From positions 310,001-374,000 of the forward strand of contig NZ_SWBR01000005.1 of NCBI RefSeq assembly GCF_005116505.1: a stretch of 64,000 bases of DNA, read 5' to 3'. Positions 44,675 to 54,056 of the stretch are shown in pieces. Source of the DNA: Pedobacter polaris. Its GTDB lineage: Bacteria > Bacteroidota > Bacteroidia > Sphingobacteriales > Sphingobacteriaceae. The notes beneath the pieces were generated by a model, which made no database searches, was not told the origin of the DNA, and was given only the letters and a program-made list of their open reading frames with translations. Positions within the stretch are counted from its first letter, which is position 1. The number at the start of each line of letters is the position of its first letter. The position numbers and the translations under genes are program-made.

Positions 44675-45301
44675 TTAGGCATAAAACTGGTGGTAGGTTT
44701 TATACATCAACCACAAAGCAAAAGCGATAATAATTATCCCTGCAATCTTATTCAATTTTCTTAAAGTATCTTCTTTTATCCGGTAACGTAATTTGCTAGA
44801 ATAGTAACTTTTTAAACTATCAATAGCGAGCTGTGTTGCCATTGCAATAAAAAAGCAAAATAGCTTTTCATTCAATCTATTATTCAATTTTACAGAAATA
44901 ATTCCACTTACAATTATCCAGAACATTAAGGTTGATGGTGTTAAAATGCACATCAAAAACCCTTTTAAAAAATAGCCACGTTTGCTAATTTTTATCATCG
45001 TATTGTTTTCATAGTTGATAGAAACTTTAGAAACCAGATAGTAAATTCCTACGGCGAGCAAAAAGATGCCTCCAAACAAACCAACATATTTGTCAAAACT
45101 ATCTTGGTAGGCTAAAAATTGACTCCCAAAAAGAACAAGTCCAATTAGAATAACATCACTAATTATCACGCCAATTGCAAGTGAAAAGCCAGCCATGAAA
45201 CCCTTTTCAATACTGGTCTTAATCATTGCGAAAAAAACAGGACCTGTTAAGAATGAGGAAATTAGCCCTGCACCCATACCTAATAATATCGCTTCAAACA
45301 T
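44675..45301 (-). CDS. LysE family transporter
   Basis: A 208-residue membrane protein of the LysE/RhtB superfamily of amino-acid exporters. GMGAGLISSFLTGPVFFAMIK (residues 8-28) and the later FLKGFLMCILTPSTLMFWI are typical; six hydrophobic segments are seen. I use the ATG at 45299-45301, MFEAILLGMG, because an upstream extension to 45334 is polar and would precede the first membrane segment. The substrate is unknown. Confidence 0.85.
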   Translation of the reverse strand: MFEAILLGMGAGLISSFLTGPVFFAMIKTSIEKGFMAGFSLAIGVIISDVILIGLVLFGSQFLAYQDSFDKYVGLFGGIFLLAVGIYYLVSKVSINYENNTMIKISKRGYFLKGFLMCILTPSTLMFWIIVSGIISVKLNNRLNEKLFCFFIAMATQLAIDSLKSYYSSKLRYRIKEDTLRKLNKIAGIIIIAFALWLMYKTYHQFYA

Positions 45302-45395
45302 TAACCTATCATCATAATTTATGCTAATATGCAATTTTTAAAGCTAAAATCTATTCATTTTTTCACTTAGTTTGTAAGCGATATATAGCTATTAA

Positions 45396-45408
45396 GTGTA
45401 AAATACAC
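45396..45408. promoter_or_regulatory. Palindrome GTGTA-AAA-TACAC, candidate operator 1
   Basis: A 13-base inverted repeat in the divergent gap between the LysE-type and sugar-transporter genes. A second copy with a 5-base spacer lies 43 bases downstream. Confidence 0.45.
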
Positions 45409-45438
45409 GTCTTTATAACGTTTATAAAATTTTTGATT

Positions 45439-45455
45439 AGTGTAAAAAATACACT
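45439..45455. promoter_or_regulatory. Palindrome AGTGTA-AAAAA-TACACT, candidate operator 2
   Basis: A 17-base inverted repeat with 6-base arms and a 5-base spacer, 72 bases before the sugar MFS ATG. Shared half-sites with operator 1 suggest one dimeric regulator. Confidence 0.5.
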
Positions 45456-45526
45456 TCATAAACAATAAATTTTATTTATGTTTAGCCAACCAAAATTTAA
45501 TTTTAAACTTAAACTCTGATCCAAGT

Positions 45527-46957
45527 ATGGAACAAAATTCAAAAACCAATTGGGGGCAGTTCATACCCTTAGTAACTGTTTTCTTCTTTTGGGGCTTCGT
45601 AGCCGCTAGTAATGATATATTAATACCAGTGTTTAAATCTGCTTTTAATTTGTCTCAAAGCGAAAGCCAATTGGTATCATTAGCCTTTTATATTGCATAC
45701 ACTGTTGGTTCGTTAATATATGTGGGTATATCTGCATTAATGAAAACAGATTTAATTAACAAAATTGGTTATAAGAACAGTTTAGCCTTGGGCCTAACTA
45801 TTTCGGCAGTTGGTACTTTATTATTTTATCCAGCAGCAAATACAGGGTCGTTTCCGCTAATGCTTTCTGGGTTATTTATTGTGGCATTAGGGTTTTCATT
45901 ACAGCAAACGGTCGCAAATCCTTTAGCAATTGCTTTAGGGCCAATTAAAACGGGCTCTCAACGATTGACCCTAGCAGGTGGAATAAATAATTTTGGAACT
46001 ACAATTGGGCCCCTTATTGTAAGCTTTGCAATTTTCGGATCAGCTTCAAGTGGTAATACGAACATTAGTATTGAAAGTGTTAAAATCCCCTATTTAATTT
46101 TAGGAGCAGCATTTTTATTGGTAGCAGTATTTTTAAAAATGTCTTCATTACCTGATAAGCCAGCTTTAAGTGAAGCAGTAATTGAGGATGGCTCGTTAAA
46201 AGGTTCGGCTTTGAAATATCCGCAATTGGTTTTAGGGATGATTGCAATTTTTGTATATGTAGGTGTTGAAGTTTCTACAGCTAGTAATTTGCCAGCATAT
46301 ATGGAAGAAGATTTAGGATTTGCAATTAAAGATGTTGCTCCATATATCTCCTTGTATTGGGCAAGTATGATGATTGGTCGTTGGACTGGTGCGGTTGAAG
46401 CGTTTACAGATAAAATTAGCTTACAAAAAGTATTGAGATTTATTGCTCCTTATTTGGCATTTGGCATTTTCTTATTGGTAAATGCTATTGCTGAACATGA
46501 TTTGGCTCCATTCTATGTATATGCATTAATTATTCTTATATTAATCATTGCAGATATGGCTAGTAAAGGAAATCCAGCAAGAATGCTTTTCATATTCTCT
46601 GGTGTTGGAATTTTGGCTTTATTAGTTGGTATGTTTACTACAGGAATGGTAAGTGTTTATGCATTTACTAGTGTTGGTTTATTTTGTAGTACATTATGGC
46701 CTTGTATTTTTACTTTGGCAGTAAGCGGTTTAGGTAAACATACAAGCCAAGGTAGTAGCTATTTAATTATGATGATTATGGGCGGTGGTCTTATCAGCTG
46801 GCTTCAAGGCTATGTTTCAAACTATACAGGTATTCAGTATAGTTATGTTATAGGTATTTTATGTTTCGCATATTTAGCGTTTTATGCATTAAGAGCCAGT
46901 AGTATATTAAAGTCGCAAGGGATTAACTTTGATGAAAAAATTTCAGGCGGACACTAA
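45527..46957 (+). CDS. Sugar MFS transporter (GluP/FucP type) 1
   Basis: A 476-residue inner-membrane symporter with about 12 segments. FFFWGFVAASNDILIPVFK is the N-terminal signature of the glucose/galactose and fucose permease branch, and LQQTVANPLAIALGP and LAGGINNFGTTIGP are its central motifs. Substrate specificity within that branch (glucose, N-acetylglucosamine, fucose) cannot be decided here. It lies behind two palindromes and is followed by a terminator and a close relative. Confidence 0.88.
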   Translation: MEQNSKTNWGQFIPLVTVFFFWGFVAASNDILIPVFKSAFNLSQSESQLVSLAFYIAYTVGSLIYVGISALMKTDLINKIGYKNSLALGLTISAVGTLLFYPAANTGSFPLMLSGLFIVALGFSLQQTVANPLAIALGPIKTGSQRLTLAGGINNFGTTIGPLIVSFAIFGSASSGNTNISIESVKIPYLILGAAFLLVAVFLKMSSLPDKPALSEAVIEDGSLKGSALKYPQLVLGMIAIFVYVGVEVSTASNLPAYMEEDLGFAIKDVAPYISLYWASMMIGRWTGAVEAFTDKISLQKVLRFIAPYLAFGIFLLVNAIAEHDLAPFYVYALIILILIIADMASKGNPARMLFIFSGVGILALLVGMFTTGMVSVYAFTSVGLFCSTLWPCIFTLAVSGLGKHTSQGSSYLIMMIMGGGLISWLQGYVSNYTGIQYSYVIGILCFAYLAFYALRASSILKSQGINFDEKISGGH

Positions 46958-46979
46958 AAAACCGAAATATATTTTATTT

Positions 46980-47014
46980 AAAGAGTCCCGATTTATATCG
47001 GGGCTCTTTTTTTT
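46980..47014 (+). terminator. Terminator of sugar transporter 1
   Basis: AAAGAGTCCCGAT pairs with ATCGGGGCTCTTT (one G-U) around TTAT, then T8. Confidence 0.9.
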
Positions 47015-47103
47015 GCCCTTAATCAAACGTTTGCGCAGTTTTTAATTTTTAAATGCCTTCTATTTTTACTTATGTTAGATAAAATTTAAACCTAAACTAA
47101 ACA

Positions 47104-48390
47104 ATGACATCTATTTCAAACCAAAACAGAACGGCATTATTACCAATGGTAATTTGCTGTGCCTTGTTTTTTATCTTCGGCTTTGTAACCTGGGCAAACG
47201 GTACATTAATCCCTTTCTTAAAACTGGCATTAGATTTAGAAACCGATTTACAAGCATTTTTTGTAACCTTCGCTTCTTACATTGCTTATTTTTTTCTTGC
47301 CTTACCTAGTTCTTGGATTTTACAGAAAATTGGCTTTAAAAACGGATTAGTGCTGGGTATGGTAATTTTAGGGATAGGTTCTTTGATATTTATACCAGCT
47401 GCAGATAATAGAAGTTACGGATTGTTTTTAACAGGAATTTTTATTCAAGGATCGGCAATGGCTTTATTGCAAACTGCAGTAAACCCTTATTTAAGTATTA
47501 TTGGTCCAATTGATAGCGCAGCTGCACGTATTTCGATTGCGGGTTTGTGTAATAAAGGCGCAGGTGTGTTAGTCCCAATTATTTTTGGCGTATTGTTTTT
47601 AAAAAACTCTGCAGAAACAACAGCAAAAATTAACGCAACTACAGATATAAATGCTAAAAATGCAATTTTAGATGAGTTATTACAGCGTGTGCATACACCT
47701 TACATTGTTTTGGCGATAGTTTTTGTGCTTTTTGCGATATTAATCAAATTTGTTAATCTTCCAGAAGTAGAGGCCGAAGAAGATGTCCTGGATGAAGTCA
47801 GTAATGTAAAAGTTAAGTCTAGCATCTTTCAATATCCTCATTTGTTTTTGGGTGCTTTTGCTATTTTCTGCTGTGTAGCAGTAGAAGTTATGGCTGGAGA
47901 TGGAATAGCTACTTACGGACGGGAGCTTAATATAAACCCAAATATTGTACGTTTCTCTACATCATTTACATTAATATGTATGTTAGTGGGTTATGTAATT
48001 GGTATCATCGCTATTCCTAAAATTATAAGCCAGCAAATGGCATTACGCATTTGTGCAATTTTAGGTGTAACATTAACTTTCATTTCAGCTTTTTCAACAG
48101 GTAATGTTTCATTCTATTCTGTGGCATTATTGGGTTTAGCGAACTCGCTAATGTGGCCTGCTATTTTTCCGCTAGGCATTAAAGGTTTAGGTAGGTTTAC
48201 TAAAACAGGTTCAGCAATTATGATTATGGGCATTGCTGGCGGTGCGTTGGTTTTACCCATTTATGGTTTCTTAAAAGATAGTCTTTCGATTGATTTTCAG
48301 CATGCGTTTTTATACACTTTGTTGCCAGCTTATTTGTATATTATTTATTTTGCTGTAAAAGGGCATAAAGCGGGTGCGAAGAAAATATAA
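47104..48390 (+). CDS. Sugar MFS transporter (GluP/FucP type) 2
   Basis: A 428-residue relative of the previous gene with the same branch features: CALFFIFGFVTWANGTLIPF at the N-terminus, MALLQTAVNPYLSIIGP in the middle and GLGRFTKTGSAIMIMGIAGG near the end. It is 48 residues shorter. The two are tandem but separated by a strong terminator, so they are regulated independently. Together they imply that the bacterium imports monosaccharides, possibly released by its own enzymes. Confidence 0.88.
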   Translation: MTSISNQNRTALLPMVICCALFFIFGFVTWANGTLIPFLKLALDLETDLQAFFVTFASYIAYFFLALPSSWILQKIGFKNGLVLGMVILGIGSLIFIPAADNRSYGLFLTGIFIQGSAMALLQTAVNPYLSIIGPIDSAAARISIAGLCNKGAGVLVPIIFGVLFLKNSAETTAKINATTDINAKNAILDELLQRVHTPYIVLAIVFVLFAILIKFVNLPEVEAEEDVLDEVSNVKVKSSIFQYPHLFLGAFAIFCCVAVEVMAGDGIATYGRELNINPNIVRFSTSFTLICMLVGYVIGIIAIPKIISQQMALRICAILGVTLTFISAFSTGNVSFYSVALLGLANSLMWPAIFPLGIKGLGRFTKTGSAIMIMGIAGGALVLPIYGFLKDSLSIDFQHAFLYTLLPAYLYIIYFAVKGHKAGAKKI

Positions 48391-48441
48391 GGTTAAGTTT
48401 TAATTAAGCAAATAAATTAGCCGCATGGCTTAAAAAAACAC

Positions 48442-48449
48442 TAATTTTG
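48442..48449 (+). promoter_or_regulatory. Promoter -7 box upstream of the dCMP deaminase leader hairpin
   Basis: TAATTTTG lies directly ahead of the hairpin at 48451-48481. TTAG at 48417-48420 is a weak -33 candidate. Confidence 0.4.
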
Positions 48450-48450
48450 A

Positions 48451-48481
48451 AAGCTCTCTGGTATTTATCAGAGGGCTTTTT
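48451..48481 (+). terminator. Terminator-like hairpin upstream of dCMP deaminase
   Basis: AAGCTCTCTG and CAGAGGGCTT (one G-U) around an 8-base loop, then T5. It may end the transporter transcript, or lie in the deaminase leader if the -7 box at 48442 is used. Confidence 0.7.
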
Positions 48482-48492
48482 AATTATACGAA

Positions 48493-48954
48493 ATGGCAAA
48501 ACAAGCATTTAATGATATTTACATGAATCTGGCTACAGATTTAGCAACCCGCTCTCATTGTGTTAGGGCCCATGTTGGTGCTGTTTTAACAAAAGATACT
48601 CGTATTATTTCAATAGGCTACAATGGTCCGCCAGCTGGTACACATAATTGCGATGAAGAATGGCCAGAACTTGGATGTGCTAGAGATAGTAAAGGAAGTT
48701 GTTCCTTGGCCCTACACGCAGAAGAAAATGCGATTCTATATGCAGTTAAAAACGGATCAAAAATAGAAGGCTCTACATTGTATACTACACTTTCTCCTTG
48801 TATTGCATGTGCAAGGCTAATTTTATCATCTGGTATCAAAAAAGTTTACTTCAAAGATTCATATGCAGCTTATAAAGGTTTGGCCAGTGATGAAGGTGTA
48901 GATTTTTTAATTCGTTTTGGAGTTGAAGTTTTGCAACACGAGGTTTTGGCCTAA
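48493..48954 (+). CDS. dCMP deaminase
   Basis: A 153-residue zinc enzyme that deaminates dCMP to dUMP for thymidylate synthesis. The zinc ligand H75 and the proton-shuttling E77 lie in LHAEENAIL, with C103 and C106 in PCIACA. It also has the NCDEEWPELGCA segment typical of the ComEB-like branch. Complete and of normal length. It is a single gene with a hairpin in its upstream gap. Confidence 0.92.
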   Translation: MAKQAFNDIYMNLATDLATRSHCVRAHVGAVLTKDTRIISIGYNGPPAGTHNCDEEWPELGCARDSKGSCSLALHAEENAILYAVKNGSKIEGSTLYTTLSPCIACARLILSSGIKKVYFKDSYAAYKGLASDEGVDFLIRFGVEVLQHEVLA

Positions 48955-49206
48955 ATATTCCAAGATTAAAATGATTTTTGTAGATTTTGGTTTCTTGAAG
49001 GAACTATTGATTAATAGCACAATCCTTTTTTTATAGCCCCGATATTAGCGAACACGAACGTAGAGAGTAAAGCGTTTAGCGGGACTGAGCATTGATTTTT
49101 CTATTGTCATTTCGCTTCAAATAATTAAAGATTTTACATCTCTTTCTCATTGTTCGTTGTTCCTTCATCCTTGCTCTTTTTCCTTTAGTCTTTCAGCTTA
49201 AATAAC

Positions 49207-49214
49207 TACCTTTG
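49207..49214 (+). promoter_or_regulatory. Promoter -7 box abutting the guaA start codon
   Basis: TACCTTTG ends 3 bases before the ATG at 49218-49220; TTTA at 49184-49187 is at the 19-base -33 distance. Predicted leaderless transcript. Confidence 0.6.
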
Positions 49215-49217
49215 CGC

Positions 49218-50744
49218 ATGCTAGAAAAAATCATCATTCTCGATTTTGGTTCTCAGTTTACACAGCTTATTGCTCGTCGCGTGCGCGAATTAAATGTTTA
49301 CTGTGAAATCCATCCATTTAATCACATTCCCGAATTAGATTCAACTGTAAAAGGAATTATTTTATCAGGTAGCCCATATTCAGTTCGTCAAGAAGATGCA
49401 CCTTATGTAGATTTATCTTTGTTTACAGCATACCCATTATTAGCGGTATGTTATGGTGCACAATTTATAGCACAACAAAGTGGAGGAGATGTTCAAGCAT
49501 CAAATAGTAGAGAATATGGTAGAGCAAATTTAGATTTTGTAAACCAAGAAAATAAACTTTTTAAGGGCATCAATGTAAATTCACAAGTGTGGATGAGCCA
49601 TGGAGATACCATTAAAAATGTACCAGCTAATTTCGAGATTATCGCTAGCACAGCTGATGTTGAAGTTGCTGGGTTTCAAGTAAAAGATACAAACACTTAT
49701 GCAATACAATTTCATCCAGAAGTAACACATAGTACTGATGGAAAGATTTTGTTGCAAAACTTTTTAGTTGGTATTTGTGGATGCGCTCAAGACTGGACAG
49801 CAGATGCCTTTGTAGAAACAACAATTGCGGCTTTAAAAGAAAAATTAGGAAACGATAAAGTTGTGTTAGGCCTTTCAGGAGGTGTAGATTCTAGTGTTGC
49901 AGCTATCTTATTACACAAGGCAATTGGTAAAAACTTACATTGCATTTTTGTAGACAATGGCTTATTGCGAAAAGACGAATTTGAAAGCGTGTTAGAGCAA
50001 TACAAAGACATGGGCCTAAACATTAAAGGCATTGATGCTAAAGATAGGTTTCTAAGTCAATTGGCTGGTGTTAAAGACCCAGAATTAAAACGTAAAGCAA
50101 TTGGCAGAGTATTTATTGAAGTTTTTGATGATGCTGCCCATGAAGTTAAAGACGTGGTTTGGTTGGCTCAAGGGACTATTTACCCAGATATTATAGAATC
50201 AGTTTCTGTAAAAGGCCCATCTGCAACCATAAAATCTCACCATAATGTAGGCGGTTTACCAGACTTTATGAAATTAAAGATAGTTGAACCACTTAATACT
50301 TTGTTTAAAGATGAAGTGAGAAGAGTGGGGAAATCTTTAGGCATCGAAGGTTTCATTTTAGGCCGCCATCCTTTTCCTGGCCCAGGTTTAGCCATTAGAA
50401 TTTTAGGTGATGTTACTCCAGAGAAAGTAGCTATTTTGCAAGAAGCTGATGCAATTTACATCAATAATTTAAAGGAAGCTGGTTTGTATGACGAAGTTTG
50501 GCAAGCCGGTGCAATATTCTTACCTGTTCAATCTGTTGGTGTAATGGGCGATGAAAGAACTTATGAGAATGTAATTTGTTTACGTGCTGTAGAATCTGTT
50601 GATGGAATGACGGCAGATTGGTGCCATTTACCTTATAACGTGCTCGCAAAAATTTCTAATGAAATAATTAATAAAGTAAGAGGAATTAACCGAGTTGTAT
50701 ATGATATTAGTTCGAAACCGCCAGCTACTATTGAGTGGGAATAA
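49218..50744 (+). CDS. guaA: GMP synthase (glutamine-hydrolysing)
   Basis: A 508-residue enzyme converting XMP to GMP. The class I amidotransferase half has C78 in LAVCYGAQ and H/E in [10 protein letters not shown]; the synthetase half has the P-loop [11 protein letters not shown], then [13 protein letters not shown] and the dimerisation end [16 protein letters not shown]. The ATG at 49218 gives [13 protein letters not shown] as in relatives. A TTG two codons earlier is inside the -7 box and is excluded. The next gene starts 44 bases before its stop codon. Confidence 0.96.
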   Translation: MLEKIIILDFGSQFTQLIARRVRELNVYCEIHPFNHIPELDSTVKGIILSGSPYSVRQEDAPYVDLSLFTAYPLLAVCYGAQFIAQQSGGDVQASNSREYGRANLDFVNQENKLFKGINVNSQVWMSHGDTIKNVPANFEIIASTADVEVAGFQVKDTNTYAIQFHPEVTHSTDGKILLQNFLVGICGCAQDWTADAFVETTIAALKEKLGNDKVVLGLSGGVDSSVAAILLHKAIGKNLHCIFVDNGLLRKDEFESVLEQYKDMGLNIKGIDAKDRFLSQLAGVKDPELKRKAIGRVFIEVFDDAAHEVKDVVWLAQGTIYPDIIESVSVKGPSATIKSHHNVGGLPDFMKLKIVEPLNTLFKDEVRRVGKSLGIEGFILGRHPFPGPGLAIRILGDVTPEKVAILQEADAIYINNLKEAGLYDEVWQAGAIFLPVQSVGVMGDERTYENVICLRAVESVDGMTADWCHLPYNVLAKISNEIINKVRGINRVVYDISSKPPATIEWE

Positions 50745-51939
50745 ATTTTGGCCAGTAGTTTTTATTGTTGTATTAATTGCATCCTGCTCTCCAAAAGTTA
50801 ATACAACTATAAATAAACCTGTTAAGGATAATAGTGTTTCTCCAAAAGTAGAAAAGCCTGCAAAAAAGTTTACAAAAGCTGATATTTCGTTGTTGGTGCC
50901 TTTTAAATTGAATCAATTCAATTTAAAAACAGCAACAAAAGCTCAAGTAGATAGAGCAGATATGGCTATAGATTTTTATCAAGGTGTTAAACTTGGAATA
51001 GATTCTGCAGCTGCATTGGGTTTAAATTTTAACTTGAACGTATTTGACACTAAAGACGATAATGCTCAACTTTCTGTACTTTTTAAAAAAGAAACTTTAA
51101 AAAACAGCAACCTTATCATTGGCCCTGTTTTTCCAGAAGGTATTAAGTATATTACTAACTCTGCAATTGCCAATGATTTGGCTATTGTATCACCATTAGC
51201 GGCTTCAAAACCAAGCGATTTTAATAATCCAAAACTCATTTCTATTGTAAATAATATAAATCAGCATGCCATTAAAATAGCCGATTATATTGCTAGTCAT
51301 TACCAGAGTAGTAACTCAATTGTAGTTTTAATTAATCCTAAAAAAACTGCTGACGAACAATTTGCTGAGCCGATTAGAAATCATTTCAAACAAAAGTACC
51401 CTAAATTCATAGTTCAAGAGTTTTCTACCACTTATGCCTTTGAAAAAAGAATGATAAAAGACAAAAATTATGCTTTAATTATTTGCTCTTCAGACGCTCC
51501 ATTTGTAACTCCAAGTATTGATAAAATATATAAGCTTAAAAATTTAAAGGCAGGAGGATATGATATCAATTTATTTGGACATCCAAACTGGATAAAACAA
51601 ACATACAACTTAGATCAGTTACAAGATTTAAATACAATTGTAAGTTCATCTTATAAAATCGATTATAAAAGCACATCTGTGATTAATTTTATTAAAAAAT
51701 ATAGATCAGCATTTAGCTTTGAACCAAGTGAGTATTCTTTTAAGGGTTTTGACATTGGCTTTTATTTTGGAAAATTATTAGCTAAACACGGAGCAAATTA
51801 TTTAGATTACCTTACTAAAGAAAAGTATAAAGGACTGCATAACTCTTTTGAGTTTGAATACAGTCCACAGTTTGGATATTACAATACCGAGCTAATGCTT
51901 TTGCAATACAAGAACTTAACATTAAGTATTATTGATTAA
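50701..51939 (+). CDS. Periplasmic-binding-protein-like lipoprotein
   Basis: A 412-residue lipoprotein with lipobox LIASC (C29). The mature part has the type I periplasmic-binding fold of branched-chain amino-acid receptors: [49 protein letters not shown]. Bacteroidota often carry this domain fused to LysM repeats, and here no LysM is seen. The ligand and any ABC partner are unknown. The ATG at 50701 overlaps the end of guaA by 44 bases; a TTG at about 50731 is an alternative and the exact start is uncertain. Confidence 0.78.
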   Translation: MILVRNRQLLLSGNKFWPVVFIVVLIASCSPKVNTTINKPVKDNSVSPKVEKPAKKFTKADISLLVPFKLNQFNLKTATKAQVDRADMAIDFYQGVKLGIDSAAALGLNFNLNVFDTKDDNAQLSVLFKKETLKNSNLIIGPVFPEGIKYITNSAIANDLAIVSPLAASKPSDFNNPKLISIVNNINQHAIKIADYIASHYQSSNSIVVLINPKKTADEQFAEPIRNHFKQKYPKFIVQEFSTTYAFEKRMIKDKNYALIICSSDAPFVTPSIDKIYKLKNLKAGGYDINLFGHPNWIKQTYNLDQLQDLNTIVSSSYKIDYKSTSVINFIKKYRSAFSFEPSEYSFKGFDIGFYFGKLLAKHGANYLDYLTKEKYKGLHNSFEFEYSPQFGYYNTELMLLQYKNLTLSIID

Positions 51940-51956
51940 TCCCCATAGGGTTACGG

Positions 51957-53147
51957 ATGAGAGTAGAACATCAGATAAGAGCTTTTGAGCAGATTTTAAA
52001 AGATTATAAAGGTGTTTTGCCATTGCATAGACATTTGTTTACTTATTTCAAGCAAAATAAGCAAATGGGATCCTCAGATAGGAGATGGGCAACGAGATAC
52101 CTTTATAGTTTCTTTAGGTTAGGAAAAGCATTAAGCAAACTAAATAACTTACAAAGATTAGCAATAGCTGATTTTCTTTGCCATGATACTTTAAGCTTGA
52201 TTATTTCTCATTATTTACCAGAACTAGAGGAATCAATAGGAGCATCTATTACAGATAAGATTGCTATTGTTAAAAAGAAATTTTCAGCATTTAAAATAGA
52301 AGAGGTTTTTTCTTTTGATACAGAATTATCTGAAGGGATTTTTAAAGGAGATTTTTACCGTTCATTTTTTATTCAACCAGACTTATTCATTAGGGTTAAA
52401 TCAACACATATTCAAGCCGTAGTAGACCAATTACAAGCTAACGGGGTTTCGGTTAAAGAAATTTCAGCTACTACTTTAGCATTGCCCAATGGAACTAAAT
52501 TAGAACAGGTAATCAATGACCCAAGGTTATATCAAATTCAAGATCTTTCATCACAATATACTGGAACGTTTTTCGGACCTAAGAAATATGACTATTGGTG
52601 GGATAGCTGTGCCGCATCTGGCGGTAAATCATTGTTGTTACATAGTTTAGAGCCAAATATTGAGCTTTTAGTGAGTGATATTAGAGAAAACAGCTTAAAT
52701 AACTTACAAGAACGTTTTCAACTGGCAGGGCTAAAGAAATACCATTTAAAAGCAATGGATTTATTGCAAAATAACGATCAGATCTTACACCACTATGAGT
52801 TTGATGGTATTTTATTAGATGCACCTTGTTCTGGGTCTGGAACTTGGGGTAGAACACCAGAAATGCTTTATTATTTTGAAAAGTATAAGGTCGAAAATTA
52901 CGTGAAATTGCAAAAAGGAATTGCCGCAAAAGTTGTAAAATACCTTAAAAAGGATAAGCCATTAATATACATGACATGTTCTGTTTTTAAAGCAGAAAAT
53001 GAAGATGTTGTGAAATATTTAACAGAAAATTTCGATTTGAAATTAGAAAAAATGGAACTGATAAAGGGTTATGGAAATAAGGCAGACAGTATGTTTGTAG
53101 CCAGGTTAATCAAGCAAGAAAGTTCGGCTATTGATGCCAATGCTTAA
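51957..53147 (+). CDS. RsmB/NOP-type RNA (cytosine-5) methyltransferase
   Basis: A 396-residue SAM-dependent methyltransferase. The N-terminal 140 residues are helical, like the NusB-like region of RsmB. Motif I is WDSCAASGGKS, with S in place of the usual P, and motif IV is LLDAPCSGSGTWGR near residue 283, with the MTCSVFKAEN cysteine of motif VI near 340. Both cysteines of the two-cysteine mechanism are present. It probably methylates rRNA or tRNA cytosines. It is 17 bases downstream of the lipoprotein gene and cotranscribed. Confidence 0.9.
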   Translation: MRVEHQIRAFEQILKDYKGVLPLHRHLFTYFKQNKQMGSSDRRWATRYLYSFFRLGKALSKLNNLQRLAIADFLCHDTLSLIISHYLPELEESIGASITDKIAIVKKKFSAFKIEEVFSFDTELSEGIFKGDFYRSFFIQPDLFIRVKSTHIQAVVDQLQANGVSVKEISATTLALPNGTKLEQVINDPRLYQIQDLSSQYTGTFFGPKKYDYWWDSCAASGGKSLLLHSLEPNIELLVSDIRENSLNNLQERFQLAGLKKYHLKAMDLLQNNDQILHHYEFDGILLDAPCSGSGTWGRTPEMLYYFEKYKVENYVKLQKGIAAKVVKYLKKDKPLIYMTCSVFKAENEDVVKYLTENFDLKLEKMELIKGYGNKADSMFVARLIKQESSAIDANA

Positions 53148-53244
53148 TCTTCCCTTTCAGATGCTTAATAGCTTCGAAAAGAATGGCTAAAACGCCAATG
53201 ATAACCGTAAACTGCTCAAAACTGTTCATATCTTGGTTTAACAT
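53128..53244 (-). CDS. Possible small hydrophobic peptide (38 residues)
   Basis: An open frame with ATG at 53242-53244 and a second ATG at 53229. The predicted peptide has a 14-residue hydrophobic core (FTVIIGVLAILFEA) and a Lys/His-rich C-terminus (IKHLKGKIKHWHQ). It overlaps the end of the methyltransferase gene on the other strand by 20 bases. No promoter box was seen. The single-pass, basic-tail form recalls small membrane proteins and type I toxins, but nothing proves translation. Confidence 0.25.
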   Translation of the reverse strand: MLNQDMNSFEQFTVIIGVLAILFEAIKHLKGKIKHWHQ

Positions 53245-53408
53245 CTATATGACTAATTTAACGAAATTTTGTTACGATTTAGTATCTTAATTAATAAAAT
53301 CTTCATTACCAACTAGATCTAAAGACAAACCAAGCAGAATCATTATGCTCAGCTTTACTGGGCATCGTAATGCGGATTGCAAGATTGTTTGAAGGTTAGT
53401 TTCTTCAA

Positions 53409-53990
53409 TTATAACCCTGTATTTGTTCTGAACAACTTTATGGCAATAGCCAATAAGATAATACCAAATGCTTTTCTAAGGATATTCAGTCCAGTTTTAC
53501 CAAAAAGCTTTTCTAATCTATTGGTATTCTTTAAAACGAAATAAACGAAGAGCATATTTATTATAATACCTACAATTATATTTTGAGTAGCATATTCTGT
53601 CTTTAAAGATAGTAGGGTAGTCATCGTACCAGCACCAGCAATCAATGGAAAAGCTAACGGCACAATAGATGTTGCTGCAGAACTGTCTGCATCATGTTTA
53701 AAAATGGTTAGCCCCAACACCATTTCCATTGCAATAGCGAAAATTACAAAAGAACCAGCTATAGCAAAAGAAGAAACATCTATACCAATCACATTTAGCA
53801 ATGTTTTACCTGCAAATAAAAAAACAATCATTAACACAGTAGCAACAATTGCAGCCTTTTCAGATTCGATATGTCCGGCTTTTTTTCTTAGTTCAATAAC
53901 AATTGGAATAGAGCCTAAAATATCAATAATAGCAAATAATACCATTGTGGTAGATAAGATTTGACTGAAATCAAATTGTAAATGTTCCAT
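53409..53990 (-). CDS. MarC family integral membrane protein
   Basis: A 193-residue inner-membrane protein with six hydrophobic segments. FAIIDILGSIPIVIELRKKAG near the start and VPLAFPLIAGAGTMTTLL in the middle are family marks. The name MarC comes from E. coli, but a role in multidrug resistance was not upheld, and the function is unknown. It has a promoter -7 box 17 bases upstream of its ATG. Confidence 0.93.
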   Translation of the reverse strand: MEHLQFDFSQILSTTMVLFAIIDILGSIPIVIELRKKAGHIESEKAAIVATVLMIVFLFAGKTLLNVIGIDVSSFAIAGSFVIFAIAMEMVLGLTIFKHDADSSAATSIVPLAFPLIAGAGTMTTLLSLKTEYATQNIIVGIIINMLFVYFVLKNTNRLEKLFGKTGLNILRKAFGIILLAIAIKLFRTNTGL

Positions 53991-54007
53991 AATTGGGAGA
54001 TTTACAA

Positions 54008-54015
54008 CAAAGTTA
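54008..54015 (-). promoter_or_regulatory. Promoter -7 box of marC
   Basis: TAACTTTG on the minus strand, 17 bases before the ATG. Confidence 0.45.
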
Positions 54016-54056
54016 AATTAATTAGACTTAACTTAATTAAACTAGACATTAAATTA

